This document shows, one piece after another, positions 25,932 through 36,825 of a stretch of 64,000 bases of DNA (the first letter of the stretch is position 1; every line of letters begins with the position of its first letter). Position numbers and translations under genes: made by a program. Source of the DNA: Pelagicoccus sp. (GTDB taxonomy: Bacteria; Verrucomicrobiota; Verrucomicrobiia; Opitutales; Opitutaceae); assembly GCA_028284635.1 (NCBI GenBank), contig JANQRJ010000003.1:1-64000 (forward strand), read 5' to 3'. Below the pieces are notes generated by a model. It was not told the origin of the DNA and did no database searches. It worked only from the letters and a program-made list of their open reading frames with translations.

Positions 25932-26241
25932 CTCTGCCCGTCAGAGGAAACATTTTTAATCGTACCCCCGCCTGCCGGTTTTTCGCTCCAGGTTGTACGG
26001 AGAATTCGTGTGGTTTGAAGTAGTTCTGGAGTCTTTGTCGTCGGTGACGAGAAGGGTGTTCGCTCCGTTTTTTTGACCTCGTTTGACGCTGTCCGGTTTT
26101 CCGCTATTCTCGAAACCGTGAAGCGGAACGTTTATTTCGATTTAGGCTTGATCCATAAGCTCCGATCATAATAAAAGAAATAAAGGTATTTAATAATTGG
26201 TAAATTTGCTGTATCTTGTAAGCGCCGCTAACTCGCTAAGT

Positions 26242-26406
26242 ATGAACGTGATCCTTCTCACCGCCTTCATCGGCCTGATCCTCGTGGGTCTGGCCGTTTC
26301 GTTTTTCGTGTTTACGAGAAAGTCGGCGGCGACGAGCAGTCCGGAGCGCGACAGTCTTATGCCGCTAGAGGACGAGCAGGTAGCCCGTCACGGCGACCGA
26401 CGCTAG
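26242..26406 (+). CDS. ccoS: CcoS-like cbb3 oxidase maturation protein
   Basis: A 54-residue protein with one N-terminal membrane helix (VILLTAFIGLILVGLAVSFFVF) and a short polar tail ending in DSLMPLEDEQ, as in CcoS proteins needed to insert cofactors into cbb3 oxidase. It lies 49 bases before the fused ccoNO gene. An in-frame TTG at 26197 would add 15 residues, but ATG 26242 fits CcoS length (about 50) better. The call rests on size, topology and place rather than strong sequence similarity. Confidence 0.7.
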   Translation: MNVILLTAFIGLILVGLAVSFFVFTRKSAATSSPERDSLMPLEDEQVARHGDRR

Positions 26407-26455
26407 GTGTCAGCCTTTTCCGATTCCTCCTTCGTTTCAAACCCACACCCACACC

Positions 26456-28759
<2,304 letters not shown>

Positions 28760-28778
28760 CGAAACGACCCACATCACT

Positions 28779-28937
28779 ATGTTGCAACGCGTAGCTTATA
28801 CAGACTGGCATCTGCTCTTTCCCAAGATCGGCATAGCCCTCTTCCTAATAGCCTTCGGCATCATCGTCTGGAAGGCCCTCTCGATGGAGAAGCGCGACAG
28901 CGACAGAGCCAGTCGCCTTCCCCTCGACGACGAATAG
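28779..28937 (+). CDS. ccoQ: CcoQ-like cbb3 oxidase small subunit
   Basis: A 52-residue protein with a single membrane helix (IGIALFLIAFGIIVWKAL) followed by a charged tail (MEKRDSDRASRLPLDDE), the layout of CcoQ, which stabilises the oxidase complex. It lies 19 bases after ccoNO and 39 before ccoP. ATG 28779 was chosen over the upstream in-frame ATG at 28713, which lies inside ccoNO. Sequence similarity is weak, as usual for CcoQ; place and topology carry the call. Confidence 0.8.
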   Translation: MLQRVAYTDWHLLFPKIGIALFLIAFGIIVWKALSMEKRDSDRASRLPLDDE

Positions 28938-28976
28938 CGTAATCGAAACTCAACGACGAATAACCTTTCTTAGAAA

Positions 28977-29504
28977 ATGAAGCAATCACCGCAAGAAGAC
29001 CCCGTTCGCGAGCACAGCTACGACGGAATCCAGGAATTCGACAAGAAGCTGCCCAACTGGTGGCTATTCACCCTCTACGCGACGATCGTCTTCGCCGTCG
29101 CTTACTGGATCTATTATTTCAAGGCCGATCTCGGTCCGACTCAGGAGGAAGCCTTCGACCTGGCGATGGCCGACATCTCCGCCCGCGCGGCCGAGGCAGC
29201 GGCTAAAGCAGGCGTAATAGACGACGCGGCGCTCTGGGCCATGGCGAAGGACGCGGACGCGGTAGCCGCCGGCGAGCAAGTCTACATTTCTACCTGCCTC
29301 GCCTGTCACGGGGCGAATCTCGAAGGTGGAATCGGACTCGCTCTCAACGATGGGGACTGGAAGTACGGAGGAGACCCTTTGCAGATAAAGCGCATTGTGG
29401 TCGAAGGACTTCCCACTGCCGGCATGCCTCCATGGGGCCCCGTGCTTGGCGACGAAAAGGTTAACCAGGTCGTGGCCTACATCCTGGACAAGCAGGAGAA
29501 TTAG
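28977..29504 (+). CDS. ccoP: CcoP-type cytochrome c subunit, monoheme
   Basis: Membrane-anchored cytochrome c that passes electrons to the oxidase core. The N-terminus has the CcoP signature YDGIQEFDKKLPNWWLFTL, then one membrane helix (TIVFAVAYWIYYF). A linker leads to one cytochrome c domain with CLACH (residues 107-111) and the axial-ligand region GMPPWG. At 175 residues with one heme it is about half the diheme proteobacterial CcoP (about 300). A pair of family A repeats lies between it and ccoG. Confidence 0.95.
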   Translation: MKQSPQEDPVREHSYDGIQEFDKKLPNWWLFTLYATIVFAVAYWIYYFKADLGPTQEEAFDLAMADISARAAEAAAKAGVIDDAALWAMAKDADAVAAGEQVYISTCLACHGANLEGGIGLALNDGDWKYGGDPLQIKRIVVEGLPTAGMPPWGPVLGDEKVNQVVAYILDKQEN

Positions 29505-29538
29505 GGCGGTGGCTTTCTTCCCGGGACGATCTCTCGAA

Positions 29539-29592
29539 GTAGCCGAACTCGAAAGAGTTTGGAGAGGTCCGAAGTCTATCGACTTCGGCTGC
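29539..29592. repeat. Repeat family A inverted pair inside the cco cluster
   Basis: A minus unit (29539-29562, GTAGCCGAACTCGAAAGAG start) and a plus unit (29569-29592, GTCTATCGACTTCGGCTGC end) with a 6-base spacer. It lies in the 104-base ccoP-ccoG gap and could form an RNA hairpin splitting the transcript. Confidence 0.75.
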
Positions 29593-29608
29593 GGAGAGAG
29601 AATCTGAG

Positions 29609-31012
29609 ATGAGCCCCAAGCCATCAGCTCATCAGCCCAATCGGAATTCCGTTACCTCCATCAACGAGGACGGTTCGCGCTACATCATCCATCCGGCTGA
29701 TGTCAAAGGCCGCTATACCATGGCCATCCGAGTTGTAGCGTATTTTCTGATACTGATCTACGCTGCGTTGCCTTGGATTCCTATCGGAGGCTATCCGGCG
29801 GTGTTTTTGGATACCAGCGCGATGCGCTTCCATTTCTTCGGACTGACTTTCGCCTCTCAGGATCTATGGCTGGCTTTCTTCCTCATCACCGGTCTCGGCT
29901 TTGGATTGTTCTATGTCACCGCTTTGGCTGGGCGCATCTGGTGTGGTTGGGCTTGTCCGCAGACGGTATTTCTGGAGCATGTCTACCGTCGATTGGAGCG
30001 TTGGATCGAGGGAGATGCGGTGAAGCGCCGACGCCTGGACTCGGCGGGCTGGAGTCCCGAACGCATTCTCAAGCGTGGCCTGAAGCACGCCGCTTTCATT
30101 ATGGTATCGCTCGCCGTGGCCCACCTTTTCATGGCCTATTTCGTCTCCATTCCAGGTCTCTGGGAGATGATGCAGGAAGCGCCTTCGCGTCACTGGAAGG
30201 TCTTTCTTTTCGTTTTCCTTTTCGCGAGCGTATTGTACCTGAACTTCGGCTGGTTTCGCGAGCAACTCTGTATCGTTATCTGCCCATATGGACGATTGCA
30301 GTCCGCGTTGATCGACGAGCATTCCATGGTCATAGGTTACGACGAGAAGCGCGGCGAGCCTCGCGGCAAGGCTAGCGACCCAGCCGCTGGCGACTGCATC
30401 GACTGCAATCGCTGCGTGCAGGTCTGTCCTACCGGAATCGACATCCGCCAGGGCCTGCAAATGGAGTGCATCGGCTGTGCTGCTTGTATCGATGCATGCG
30501 ATACGGTGATGACGAAGCTCAATCGCCCCAAAGGTCTCGTGCGCTACGACTCGATGGAAGGCTTGAGCGGTCGTCCGACCCGCATCGTTCGTCCGCGCAC
30601 GATCCTCTACACGTTTCTGCTCGCCCTCGGCTTGGGTGTTCTGCTCTTCTCGCTCAGCGGCCTGGGAGACGCTACTTTGACAGCCTGGCGGGCTCCGGGT
30701 TCTTCCTACTTCGTAGACGAGGGCGTGGTGCGCAATCAGTTCATGGTTCGCGTGACCAACAAGAACAACGAGGGGGGCGTCTATCGTCTCGCTGTGACTA
30801 CGGACTTTGCGGCGGCTCAAGTGAGAGGGATCGAAGACGCCTTCTCTATCGAGGGAAATGCAGAAGTCGTTAAGCTCGTCGTCATCCTTGTTCCGAAAAA
30901 TGAATACATTGGTGGCTTCAGTCTTTCGGTGAGTGTCCAAGACGAGACGGGCGAAGGTCTCATGGAACGGCCTCTCGAATTCATCGGTCCCGATCCAGAC
31001 AAGCTTCCCTGA
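29609..31012 (+). CDS. ccoG: Cytochrome c oxidase accessory protein CcoG (FixG/RdxA)
   Basis: A membrane-bound iron-sulfur protein that aids copper delivery to cbb3 oxidase by reducing Cu(II). About five membrane helices surround the motif CGWACPQTVFLEHVYRRLER. Two [4Fe-4S] motifs follow: CIDCNRCVQVCPTGID and CIGCAACIDACD. The C-terminal about 120 residues form a periplasmic immunoglobulin-like domain (FMVRVTNKNNEGGVYRLAV). The 467 residues match the family. The small ccoH-position gene starts four bases after the stop. Confidence 0.97.
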   Translation: MSPKPSAHQPNRNSVTSINEDGSRYIIHPADVKGRYTMAIRVVAYFLILIYAALPWIPIGGYPAVFLDTSAMRFHFFGLTFASQDLWLAFFLITGLGFGLFYVTALAGRIWCGWACPQTVFLEHVYRRLERWIEGDAVKRRRLDSAGWSPERILKRGLKHAAFIMVSLAVAHLFMAYFVSIPGLWEMMQEAPSRHWKVFLFVFLFASVLYLNFGWFREQLCIVICPYGRLQSALIDEHSMVIGYDEKRGEPRGKASDPAAGDCIDCNRCVQVCPTGIDIRQGLQMECIGCAACIDACDTVMTKLNRPKGLVRYDSMEGLSGRPTRIVRPRTILYTFLLALGLGVLLFSLSGLGDATLTAWRAPGSSYFVDEGVVRNQFMVRVTNKNNEGGVYRLAVTTDFAAAQVRGIEDAFSIEGNAEVVKLVVILVPKNEYIGGFSLSVSVQDETGEGLMERPLEFIGPDPDKLP

Positions 31013-31016
31013 GATC

Positions 31017-31172
31017 ATGGCGGACTCTCGAACGAAAAAGCGCCGCAGCGGTTTGACGCTCTGGATCTGTGTGACGGTAGCCTTTGCGATCCTGATAGGA
31101 GCCTGGGCGACTCTGATTTCCGTGGCCTCGAAAAACGCTCCTGAACCAGTTCCGTTGAAAGTGGCCCCATGA
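31017..31172 (+). CDS. Short single-helix protein in the ccoH position
   Basis: A 51-residue protein: basic N-terminus (ADSRTKKRRSG), one membrane helix (LTLWICVTVAFAILIGAWAT) and a short periplasmic tail. It sits between ccoG and the SafE-like gene, where CcoH/FixH is usually found, and its stop overlaps the next start as ATGA. CcoH is about 150 residues with a periplasmic domain that is missing here, so this is either a minimal CcoH substitute or an unrelated small protein. ATG 31017 follows the ccoG stop by four bases. Confidence 0.6.
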   Translation: MADSRTKKRRSGLTLWICVTVAFAILIGAWATLISVASKNAPEPVPLKVAP

Positions 31173-31876
31173 ACGCGGAGATGAATATGTTTTCGCTGTT
31201 GAATCCAGCAGCAGCTTTGGTAGCGGGTCTGGTGGCGAGCCTGCATTGCGTAGGCATGTGTGGGCCGCTGAGCTGCTCGCTTATCGGCGCCAAGCAGCCA
31301 GGTCGCTCCGAGGCCGTCTCGCGTGGGCTCTACCATTTTGGACGGCTGGCGTCCTATTCGGCGCTCGGCGGCTTGGCCGGAGCCTTGGGAAGCCAGCTCG
31401 TTTCCTGGCTGGGAGAGAATCCCGCTCGCTACGCGCCTTGGGCCTTTGCTCTGTTTTTTCTCGTCTTAGCTCTAGGCTGGGATGCTACCTTTACCCGCTG
31501 GCAGGCCAGCAAGGGATACGGCCGTGGCCTTGTGCAGAGAGCGTATCGCGTTTCAGGGCACACGCGCGGTTTAGCGCTCGGCCTAGCCACCCCCTTGATC
31601 CCGTGCGGTCCGCTCTATCTCATTCTCTGGGCCACTACGATGAGCGGCTCGGCAATCGGTGGAGCGATGGTCATGGCTGCCTTCGCCCTGGGCACGGTCC
31701 CGCTCTTGCTGCTTGGGCAAACGGGGTGGTCGTGGCTGGCAGGTCGAGCGCAGCCGCAACGGTTGAGCTACTTGAGGCGTGGCTTGGCCCTGGCTGCATT
31801 GGCGGCGCTTTGCGTTCGCGGATTTATGGACGTAAGCGTAGCAGGCGTCGCGGCGGGAGGGGCGTTATGCAACTGA
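31169..31876 (+). CDS. Sulfite exporter TauE/SafE-like (DsbD_2) membrane protein
   Basis: A 235-residue polytopic membrane protein with the family signature GLVASLHCVGMCGPL near the N-terminus and a second conserved LATPLIPCGPLYLIL in the middle, each with cysteines that could bind copper or undergo redox changes. Members of this group inside cco clusters are thought to move copper or reductant for oxidase assembly. It overlaps the preceding gene by four bases and the P-type ATPase by ten, indicating tight co-translation. Confidence 0.88.
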   Translation: MNAEMNMFSLLNPAAALVAGLVASLHCVGMCGPLSCSLIGAKQPGRSEAVSRGLYHFGRLASYSALGGLAGALGSQLVSWLGENPARYAPWAFALFFLVLALGWDATFTRWQASKGYGRGLVQRAYRVSGHTRGLALGLATPLIPCGPLYLILWATTMSGSAIGGAMVMAAFALGTVPLLLLGQTGWSWLAGRAQPQRLSYLRRGLALAALAALCVRGFMDVSVAGVAAGGALCN

Positions 31877-34302
31877 GCGGCAGGCGAACCCAAAAAGGTA
31901 GCGTGCGTAGCCGCGTTCGTGAGAACGCGGGACCTGTGACCTCGATTCCGCGTTCTCACGAACGCGCTCGCGCTACTTGCGAGCACTGCGGCACTCGCTT
32001 CGCGGCTACGGCCGAATCGGACCGCTTTTGCTGCTCCGGCTGCGAATACGTGTATCGAGTTATTCATGACGAGTCGCTCGAACGTTTCTACGAGCTGCGA
32101 GGCAGCGTTTCGCAGCCGGTCGGAGCCAATGTCTTCGAGGACACGGATTTCCACTGGATTCATGCTTTGCAGGAAACTGCGGAACAGGCTGGCCCGGCTG
32201 CCTCTCTGACTCTGGCTTTGGAGGGCGTTTCCTGCGTGGGCTGCGTTTGGCTCGTCGACCGGCTTTTCGCGGAGGCTCCTGGCGGCCTGAGCTGTCGCGT
32301 CAACGTGCAGTATGGCAGTCTGGATCTACAGTGGCGAAGCGGAGAATTCTCGGTCGCCGATTTTGCCGGAGAACTCAAGCGGTTTGGCTATCGGGTGTGT
32401 CCGGCTCGCCAGAACGCCGAATCCGAATCTCGTCAAGTCGCATGGAAACTTGGCTTGGCCGGCGCCTTTGCCCTGAATGGCATGCTGTACACCTTGCCTG
32501 GATACTTGGGCATGGAAAGCAGCTTCGCGTTCGCTCCGCATTTCACCTGGCTTTCGGCTGCCTTCTCTACGTTGAGCATGGTTTTTGGCGGGAGCTATTT
32601 CATTGCGAAGGCGGCGAAGGCAGCGATGCAGGGGATCGCCCATCTCGATCTGCCGATATCGATCGGTATCGTATTCGCGTATCTCGCCAGCTGGTATGGG
32701 ATGTTCACGGGCGCAGAGAGCCTGATCTACTTCGACTTCGTCTCCACGTTCGTGTTTTTCATGCTCTGCGGCCGCTGGCTGCAAATCGTAGCTATCGAGC
32801 GCAATCGCAATCGCCTTGCCGACCTGTCCTTTGCGGCTCCGGAGGTGGAGATCGAGAGCGCATCCGGAGGACGGATACGCGCCTCGGCTGAACAGCTCAA
32901 GCAAGGCGACTCGTATTGGCTTCGCCCAGGGCAGCGCCTGCCGACTCACTCGCGCCTTGAAGGCGGTGAAGCGAGTCTGGGCATGGACTGGATCAGTGGA
33001 GAGACGGAATCGCGTCTCGTAGTGAAGGGCGAAGATGCTCCTTCCGGGGCCGCTCTTGAGTCTCCCTATCCGTCGACCTGGCGTTCTCTAGAAGATTGGG
33101 ACCAATCGCTTCTGGCCAAGCTGGCGGGCCGGTCGGTCCGTTCGCAGGAGCGGGACCGGGTCGCCCAGAAGTGGATCTTCCGTTATCTGGCTGTCGCCTT
33201 TGGCGTGGCCTTGCTTGGCGGGATGGCCTGGTGGCTGGCCGACGGGCTTACGATGGGTTTGAAGGTTTTCATAGCGGTTCTGGTGGTTTCCTGCCCTTGC
33301 GCTCTGGGCATAGCCTGGCCCTTTGCCGATGAGATCGCTTTAGCCAAACTTAAGAGCCGAGGCGTGTTTGTGACAACGCATTCGCTGTGGAATCGACTGA
33401 GCCGCACGCGAAAAGTGGCCTTCGACAAGACAGGCACGCTGACCAGGTCTTCATTGACGCTCCTGAATCCCCAGTATCTGGATACATTGACTGAACGATC
33501 TCGACATGTTCTCAGTGTCTTGTGTGCTCGCTCCCGACACCCCGTGGCGCGATCTCTGCGAGAGGCTATGATGGCCAAGGGACTCTTTCGGGACGATGAA
33601 GGACTCGCCGCGACGGTGAAGGAACGGGTCGGACTGGGGCTGGAACTCGAGGCTTTTGGTCGGCAGTGGCGTCTAGGACGAGCCAATTGGGTGGCTTTGG
33701 GCAAGGAGGGGAGTCGAGGCACCACGTTTGCTGCAGATGGGGAAGACATAGCTGTTTTCGAATTCGATGACCGACCTTTGCCTGACGCTCTTGACGAGGC
33801 CCAAGCATTGGAAGATCTGGGATTGGAGCTTTTCATCCTGAGCGGAGACCGAGAGGAAAAGGCCAAGGCGGTCGGCCGCCTTCTGGGAATCGGACCTGAA
33901 CGCGTATTCGGAAATATGCTACCGGAGGGCAAGGCCCGCTGGATAGAGGAGAATGGCCATGGTCGATGCTTGATGGTGGGGGACGGAGCCAACGACACCC
34001 TGGCCTTCAAAAAGGCTCTTTGCTGCGGAGCTCCAGCCAACGAGCAGGGCATTGTGGCTGAACGGGCCGATTTTCACTATTTGGGAAATGGCATTCAGGG
34101 AATTCGCAGCGCGATTGAAATGGGCGAGCGTCGCCGCCGAGCGGTAAGAGCTTTGCTGGCATTCGCCATCTCCTACAACCTCGCTGCGGGAGGCTTTGCC
34201 TTGCAGGGGGCGGTGACCCCGCTGGTCGCTGCCGTCCTCATGCCGCTCAGCTCCATCGCCAGTCTGGCTATCGTGTGGAGCGCTCTGCGAGACCGCAGCT
34301 AG
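31867..34302 (+). CDS. ccoI: Copper-exporting P-type ATPase CcoI (FixI)
   Basis: Pumps copper across the inner membrane for cbb3 oxidase assembly. From ATG 31867 it has 811 residues: a cysteine-rich metal site (CEHCGTRF, then FCCSGCEYVY), an HMA-like domain with GVSCVGCVWL, membrane helices with the translocation motif CPC (476-478), the phosphorylated Asp520 in DKTGT, and VGDGANDTLAF. The first about 37 codons are translated from a family C hairpin repeat (31898-31976) and give an unusual basic leader; GTG 31936 is an alternative start. It overlaps the SafE-like gene by ten bases. Confidence 0.94.
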   Translation: MQLSGRRTQKGSVRSRVRENAGPVTSIPRSHERARATCEHCGTRFAATAESDRFCCSGCEYVYRVIHDESLERFYELRGSVSQPVGANVFEDTDFHWIHALQETAEQAGPAASLTLALEGVSCVGCVWLVDRLFAEAPGGLSCRVNVQYGSLDLQWRSGEFSVADFAGELKRFGYRVCPARQNAESESRQVAWKLGLAGAFALNGMLYTLPGYLGMESSFAFAPHFTWLSAAFSTLSMVFGGSYFIAKAAKAAMQGIAHLDLPISIGIVFAYLASWYGMFTGAESLIYFDFVSTFVFFMLCGRWLQIVAIERNRNRLADLSFAAPEVEIESASGGRIRASAEQLKQGDSYWLRPGQRLPTHSRLEGGEASLGMDWISGETESRLVVKGEDAPSGAALESPYPSTWRSLEDWDQSLLAKLAGRSVRSQERDRVAQKWIFRYLAVAFGVALLGGMAWWLADGLTMGLKVFIAVLVVSCPCALGIAWPFADEIALAKLKSRGVFVTTHSLWNRLSRTRKVAFDKTGTLTRSSLTLLNPQYLDTLTERSRHVLSVLCARSRHPVARSLREAMMAKGLFRDDEGLAATVKERVGLGLELEAFGRQWRLGRANWVALGKEGSRGTTFAADGEDIAVFEFDDRPLPDALDEAQALEDLGLELFILSGDREEKAKAVGRLLGIGPERVFGNMLPEGKARWIEENGHGRCLMVGDGANDTLAFKKALCCGAPANEQGIVAERADFHYLGNGIQGIRSAIEMGERRRRAVRALLAFAISYNLAAGGFALQGAVTPLVAAVLMPLSSIASLAIVWSALRDRS
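31898..31976. repeat. Repeat family C hairpin inside the 5' end of ccoI
   Basis: CGCGTTCGTGAGAACGCGG and CCGCGTTCTCACGAACGCG form the stem, with GTAGCG/CGCTAC at the outer ends. The 17-base loop keeps the ccoI frame open. The same stem occurs at 54028-54083. Confidence 0.9.
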
Positions 34303-34376
34303 CTGAAAACTGCTCATATGGCTGGAAATGCGTTCCGAAGTTGCATTCGAATCTCGAAGCCGGTTTCACCTTTGGC

Positions 34377-35021
34377 ATGAGCTTGGACTTTCGAGTTTTT
34401 CCGTCTGGCTACCTGCAGACTAACGCGTTTCTCCTGACCGATGCGCAGCGCGGCGAAGCTGTCGCCATCGATGCCCCGCATTTTCTGTGGAACGACGTCT
34501 CGCCGGTATTGCGCGATAGCGGTTGCGAGCTCAAGGCCTTGCTGCTGACCCACGGCCACTATGATCATATTGGTGACGCGGCCCGCATAGCGAAAACTGG
34601 AGCGCCGGTCTATGGGCATGCGGCGGACAGGGCTATGTTCGAAACGCCGGAGATGATGCGTTCCTACGCCTATCCGCCGGACATCCAGCTCGAGGGTTTT
34701 TCCGTGGATCACTGGGTCGAGGACGGCCAGAGTTTCGAGATTCTCGGAACGAGCTGCGAGGTGAGACATGTGCCGGGGCATTGTCCGGGAAACGTTCTTT
34801 TCTATTTCGCCGACTTGAAGACTGCCTTTGTGGGTGACGCTCTTTTCGCTGGTGGAGTGGGGCGCTGGGATTTGCCTGGCGGCGATTTCGAGGTTTTGCA
34901 GACCTCGATTCGGGAGCGAATCTATACCCTGCCGGATGACGTCGTTGTGTGGCCCGGACATGGTCCGGACACCACCGTGGGAGCGGAGAAGGCCACGAAT
35001 CCCTATGTCTCGGCGCAATAG
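34377..35021 (+). CDS. Metallo-beta-lactamase-fold hydrolase (glyoxalase II-like)
   Basis: A 214-residue protein with the metal motif THGHYDHIGD (His59, His61, Asp63, His64), HVPGHCPGN (third histidine), FVGDALFAGGVGRWDLPGG and WPGHGPDT. This order and spacing fit the hydroxyacylglutathione-hydrolase-like group, which cleaves thioesters. ATG 34377 gives the typical N-terminus (FRVFPSGYLQTNAFLL). It lies 74 bases after ccoI and may be read from the same transcript; a role in respiration is not implied. Confidence 0.9.
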   Translation: MSLDFRVFPSGYLQTNAFLLTDAQRGEAVAIDAPHFLWNDVSPVLRDSGCELKALLLTHGHYDHIGDAARIAKTGAPVYGHAADRAMFETPEMMRSYAYPPDIQLEGFSVDHWVEDGQSFEILGTSCEVRHVPGHCPGNVLFYFADLKTAFVGDALFAGGVGRWDLPGGDFEVLQTSIRERIYTLPDDVVVWPGHGPDTTVGAEKATNPYVSAQ

Positions 35022-35081
35022 GGAATTGCGCGTCCGGGGAAAACCCTTTCTAAAAGGGGCTTTCAGCAAGCGCTCAAGCCT

Positions 35082-36242
35082 ATGAACCAATCTGAGAAGG
35101 AACGCTTTATGCAAGCCGCTCTGGCCGAGGCTCGGAAGGGCTGGGGGCGGACTCATCCGCAGCCCATGATTGGCGCGGTCCTAGTCGAGGACGGCGACGT
35201 GGTGGCGGCTGCAGGCGTAGAGCGACCTAGCTCCAGCGGTCCCGAGTCTCGTCTGCTCGAAGAGCTGGGGCGCAAGCCTAAGTCAGGCGCCAGTTTGTTC
35301 CTGACTCTGGAGCCCGGTGCTTCGTCGAATCGCCTCGAGTCCGGGCTTCGCTCCATTCTCGACTCGGGCATAAAGTCCGTGCTGATCGGGGCGAGCGATC
35401 CCGTGCCCGAACACGCCAACAAGGGCGCCGACGCCCTCAAGGAGGGCGGAGTGAAGGTCGAGCGCCGCATCCTGATCGACGAGTGCGAGGACCTGAACCT
35501 GATCGCCAATCACTGGTTGCAGCGTCGTGTGCCGATTTTCGCAGCCAAGTCCGCTACTACCCTCGACGGCAAGATAGCTTGCCGCAGCGGCGAGTCGAAA
35601 TGGATCACTGGCGAGGAAGCCCGAGCGGACGTCATGCGATGGCGACGGCTTTTTCCTTCCATCGCGGTAGGCGCTGGGACCTTGGTGGACGACGATCCGA
35701 GGCTCACGAGCCGCATCGAAGGCGAAGAGGAATGGTGCGGCATGCGCTTCGTATTCGATGGTCTGCTACGCACCGCTATGGGACGGTACCTGCCTTCGAT
35801 CTACACCGACGACTTTCGCGACAACACCATCGTGGTGACCACCGACGCCGCTGGCACCGGCTACATTCGCCGCCTCGAGACCGAAGGAGTCAATGTATGG
35901 GTGCTGCCGGCCGAGAATATGAAGGTGCCGTTCTCCGTCTTTCGAAAACGCTGCTTCGACGTGGGCATCAACGGCGTCTATTTCGAAGGCGGCAGCCGCC
36001 TGATTAGCGAACTGCTGCACACTCGCGAGCTTGATTATCACTTCAACTACCGAGCTCCCATCCTCCTAGCCGACGACAAGGCGAAGTCTGTTTACCGAGG
36101 CTTCCGCACCGAGCGGCTTTCCCAGGCGATCCGCCTGGACCAGGTCCGCCACGAGGTTTTCGGGGCCGACCAGCTCATGCGAGGCTTCGTTTCGTATCCA
36201 GCTCGCTTGGACGTGGATGAAACTGTATTTAGCCACGGGTAA
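35082..36242 (+). CDS. ribD: RibD-type riboflavin enzyme with degenerate deaminase domain
   Basis: RibD normally deaminates and then reduces an early riboflavin precursor. The C-terminal reductase domain (about 145-386) looks complete: FAAKSATTLDGKIACRSGES, SIAVGAGTLVDDDPRLTSR and GINGVYFEGGSRLISELL. The N-terminal domain keeps the fold (HPQPMIGAVLVEDG, FLTLEP) but not the zinc site. The usual HAE is read as GPE (53-55), the PC after LE is PG (residue 79), and the second cysteine region is ASSNRLES. It is therefore probably reductase only, with the deaminase elsewhere. The frame overlaps rdgB by 26 bases. Confidence 0.88.
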   Translation: MNQSEKERFMQAALAEARKGWGRTHPQPMIGAVLVEDGDVVAAAGVERPSSSGPESRLLEELGRKPKSGASLFLTLEPGASSNRLESGLRSILDSGIKSVLIGASDPVPEHANKGADALKEGGVKVERRILIDECEDLNLIANHWLQRRVPIFAAKSATTLDGKIACRSGESKWITGEEARADVMRWRRLFPSIAVGAGTLVDDDPRLTSRIEGEEEWCGMRFVFDGLLRTAMGRYLPSIYTDDFRDNTIVVTTDAAGTGYIRRLETEGVNVWVLPAENMKVPFSVFRKRCFDVGINGVYFEGGSRLISELLHTRELDYHFNYRAPILLADDKAKSVYRGFRTERLSQAIRLDQVRHEVFGADQLMRGFVSYPARLDVDETVFSHG

Positions 36243-36825
36243 CGCCCACAAGCTTTCCGAACTGCGAAGCATGCTAGCGGAGGCCGGACTGCCGATGAAA
36301 GTCCTTTCGCCTGCGGCTCTCGGCGGCATGCCCGAGGTGGAAGAAGATCGGGAGACCTTTCGAGGCAACGCTCTCAAGAAGGCTAGTGCTCTCGCGGAGC
36401 TTCTACCGCTCGATGAGACGGATTCATGGGCTTTGGCCGACGATAGCGGGCTTTGCGTTGACGCCCTAGATGGCGCTCCCGGCGTCTACTCCGCTCGCTA
36501 TGCCGGGCCGGAGGCGAGCGACCAGGAGAACGTCGACAAGCTACTGAGGGCTCTGGGTGGCCTGTCCTCGCCTGACCGAGTCGCGGCCTTTCAATGTCAT
36601 CTCGCTCTCGTCTCCTCTGCCGGTCGAGAGCTGGTCTTCGAAGGATCGTGCTCTGGTCGTATAGCCCACGAACCGAGAGGCGAGGGAGGGTTTGGCTACG
36701 ATCCTGTTTTCGTTCCTCACGGTTTCGAATCCAGTTTCGCCGAGCTTACCAGTGCCGAGAAGGCGACTCTGAGCCATCGAGGCATAGCCATGCGCCAACT
36801 GGTCGATTGGCTAAGGAGGCTCTAG
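36217..36825 (+). CDS. rdgB: RdgB/HAM1-family non-canonical purine NTP pyrophosphatase
   Basis: Removes ITP, dITP and XTP from the nucleotide pool. The 202 residues match the family. Visible signatures are LYLATGNAHKLSEL at the N-terminus, ETFRGNALKKASA, the active-site ADDSGLCVDALDGAPGVYSARYAG and the C-terminal EGGFGYDPVFVPHG with KATLSHRG. It overlaps ribD by 26 bases, so translation is probably coupled. A 44-bp perfect palindrome begins 28 bases after its stop. Confidence 0.97.
   Translation: MKLYLATGNAHKLSELRSMLAEAGLPMKVLSPAALGGMPEVEEDRETFRGNALKKASALAELLPLDETDSWALADDSGLCVDALDGAPGVYSARYAGPEASDQENVDKLLRALGGLSSPDRVAAFQCHLALVSSAGRELVFEGSCSGRIAHEPRGEGGFGYDPVFVPHGFESSFAELTSAEKATLSHRGIAMRQLVDWLRRL

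Larger units (their letters stand above)
25603..26241. other. 639-bp gap: nested repeats, then leader of the cbb3 oxidase cluster
   Basis: 25696-25931 is a family B hairpin split by a fold-back element. 25932-26241 has no repeat and no gene; it becomes AT-rich near 26150-26215 (TAATAAAAGAAATAAAGG) and should hold the cluster's promoter. I found no convincing FNR-type TTGAT-N4-ATCAA site. Confidence 0.65.

Noticed and set aside
26140..26215. Possible FNR site and promoter upstream of ccoS
   Set aside because: TTGATCCATAAG resembles half of the TTGAT-N4-ATCAA consensus, but the second half does not match. Spacing to the AT-rich -10-like run is also poor.
31246..31866. Upstream extension of the ccoI frame
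   Set aside because: It runs out of frame through the SafE-like gene, whose sequence is clearly the coding one; ATG 31867 is the first plausible start.
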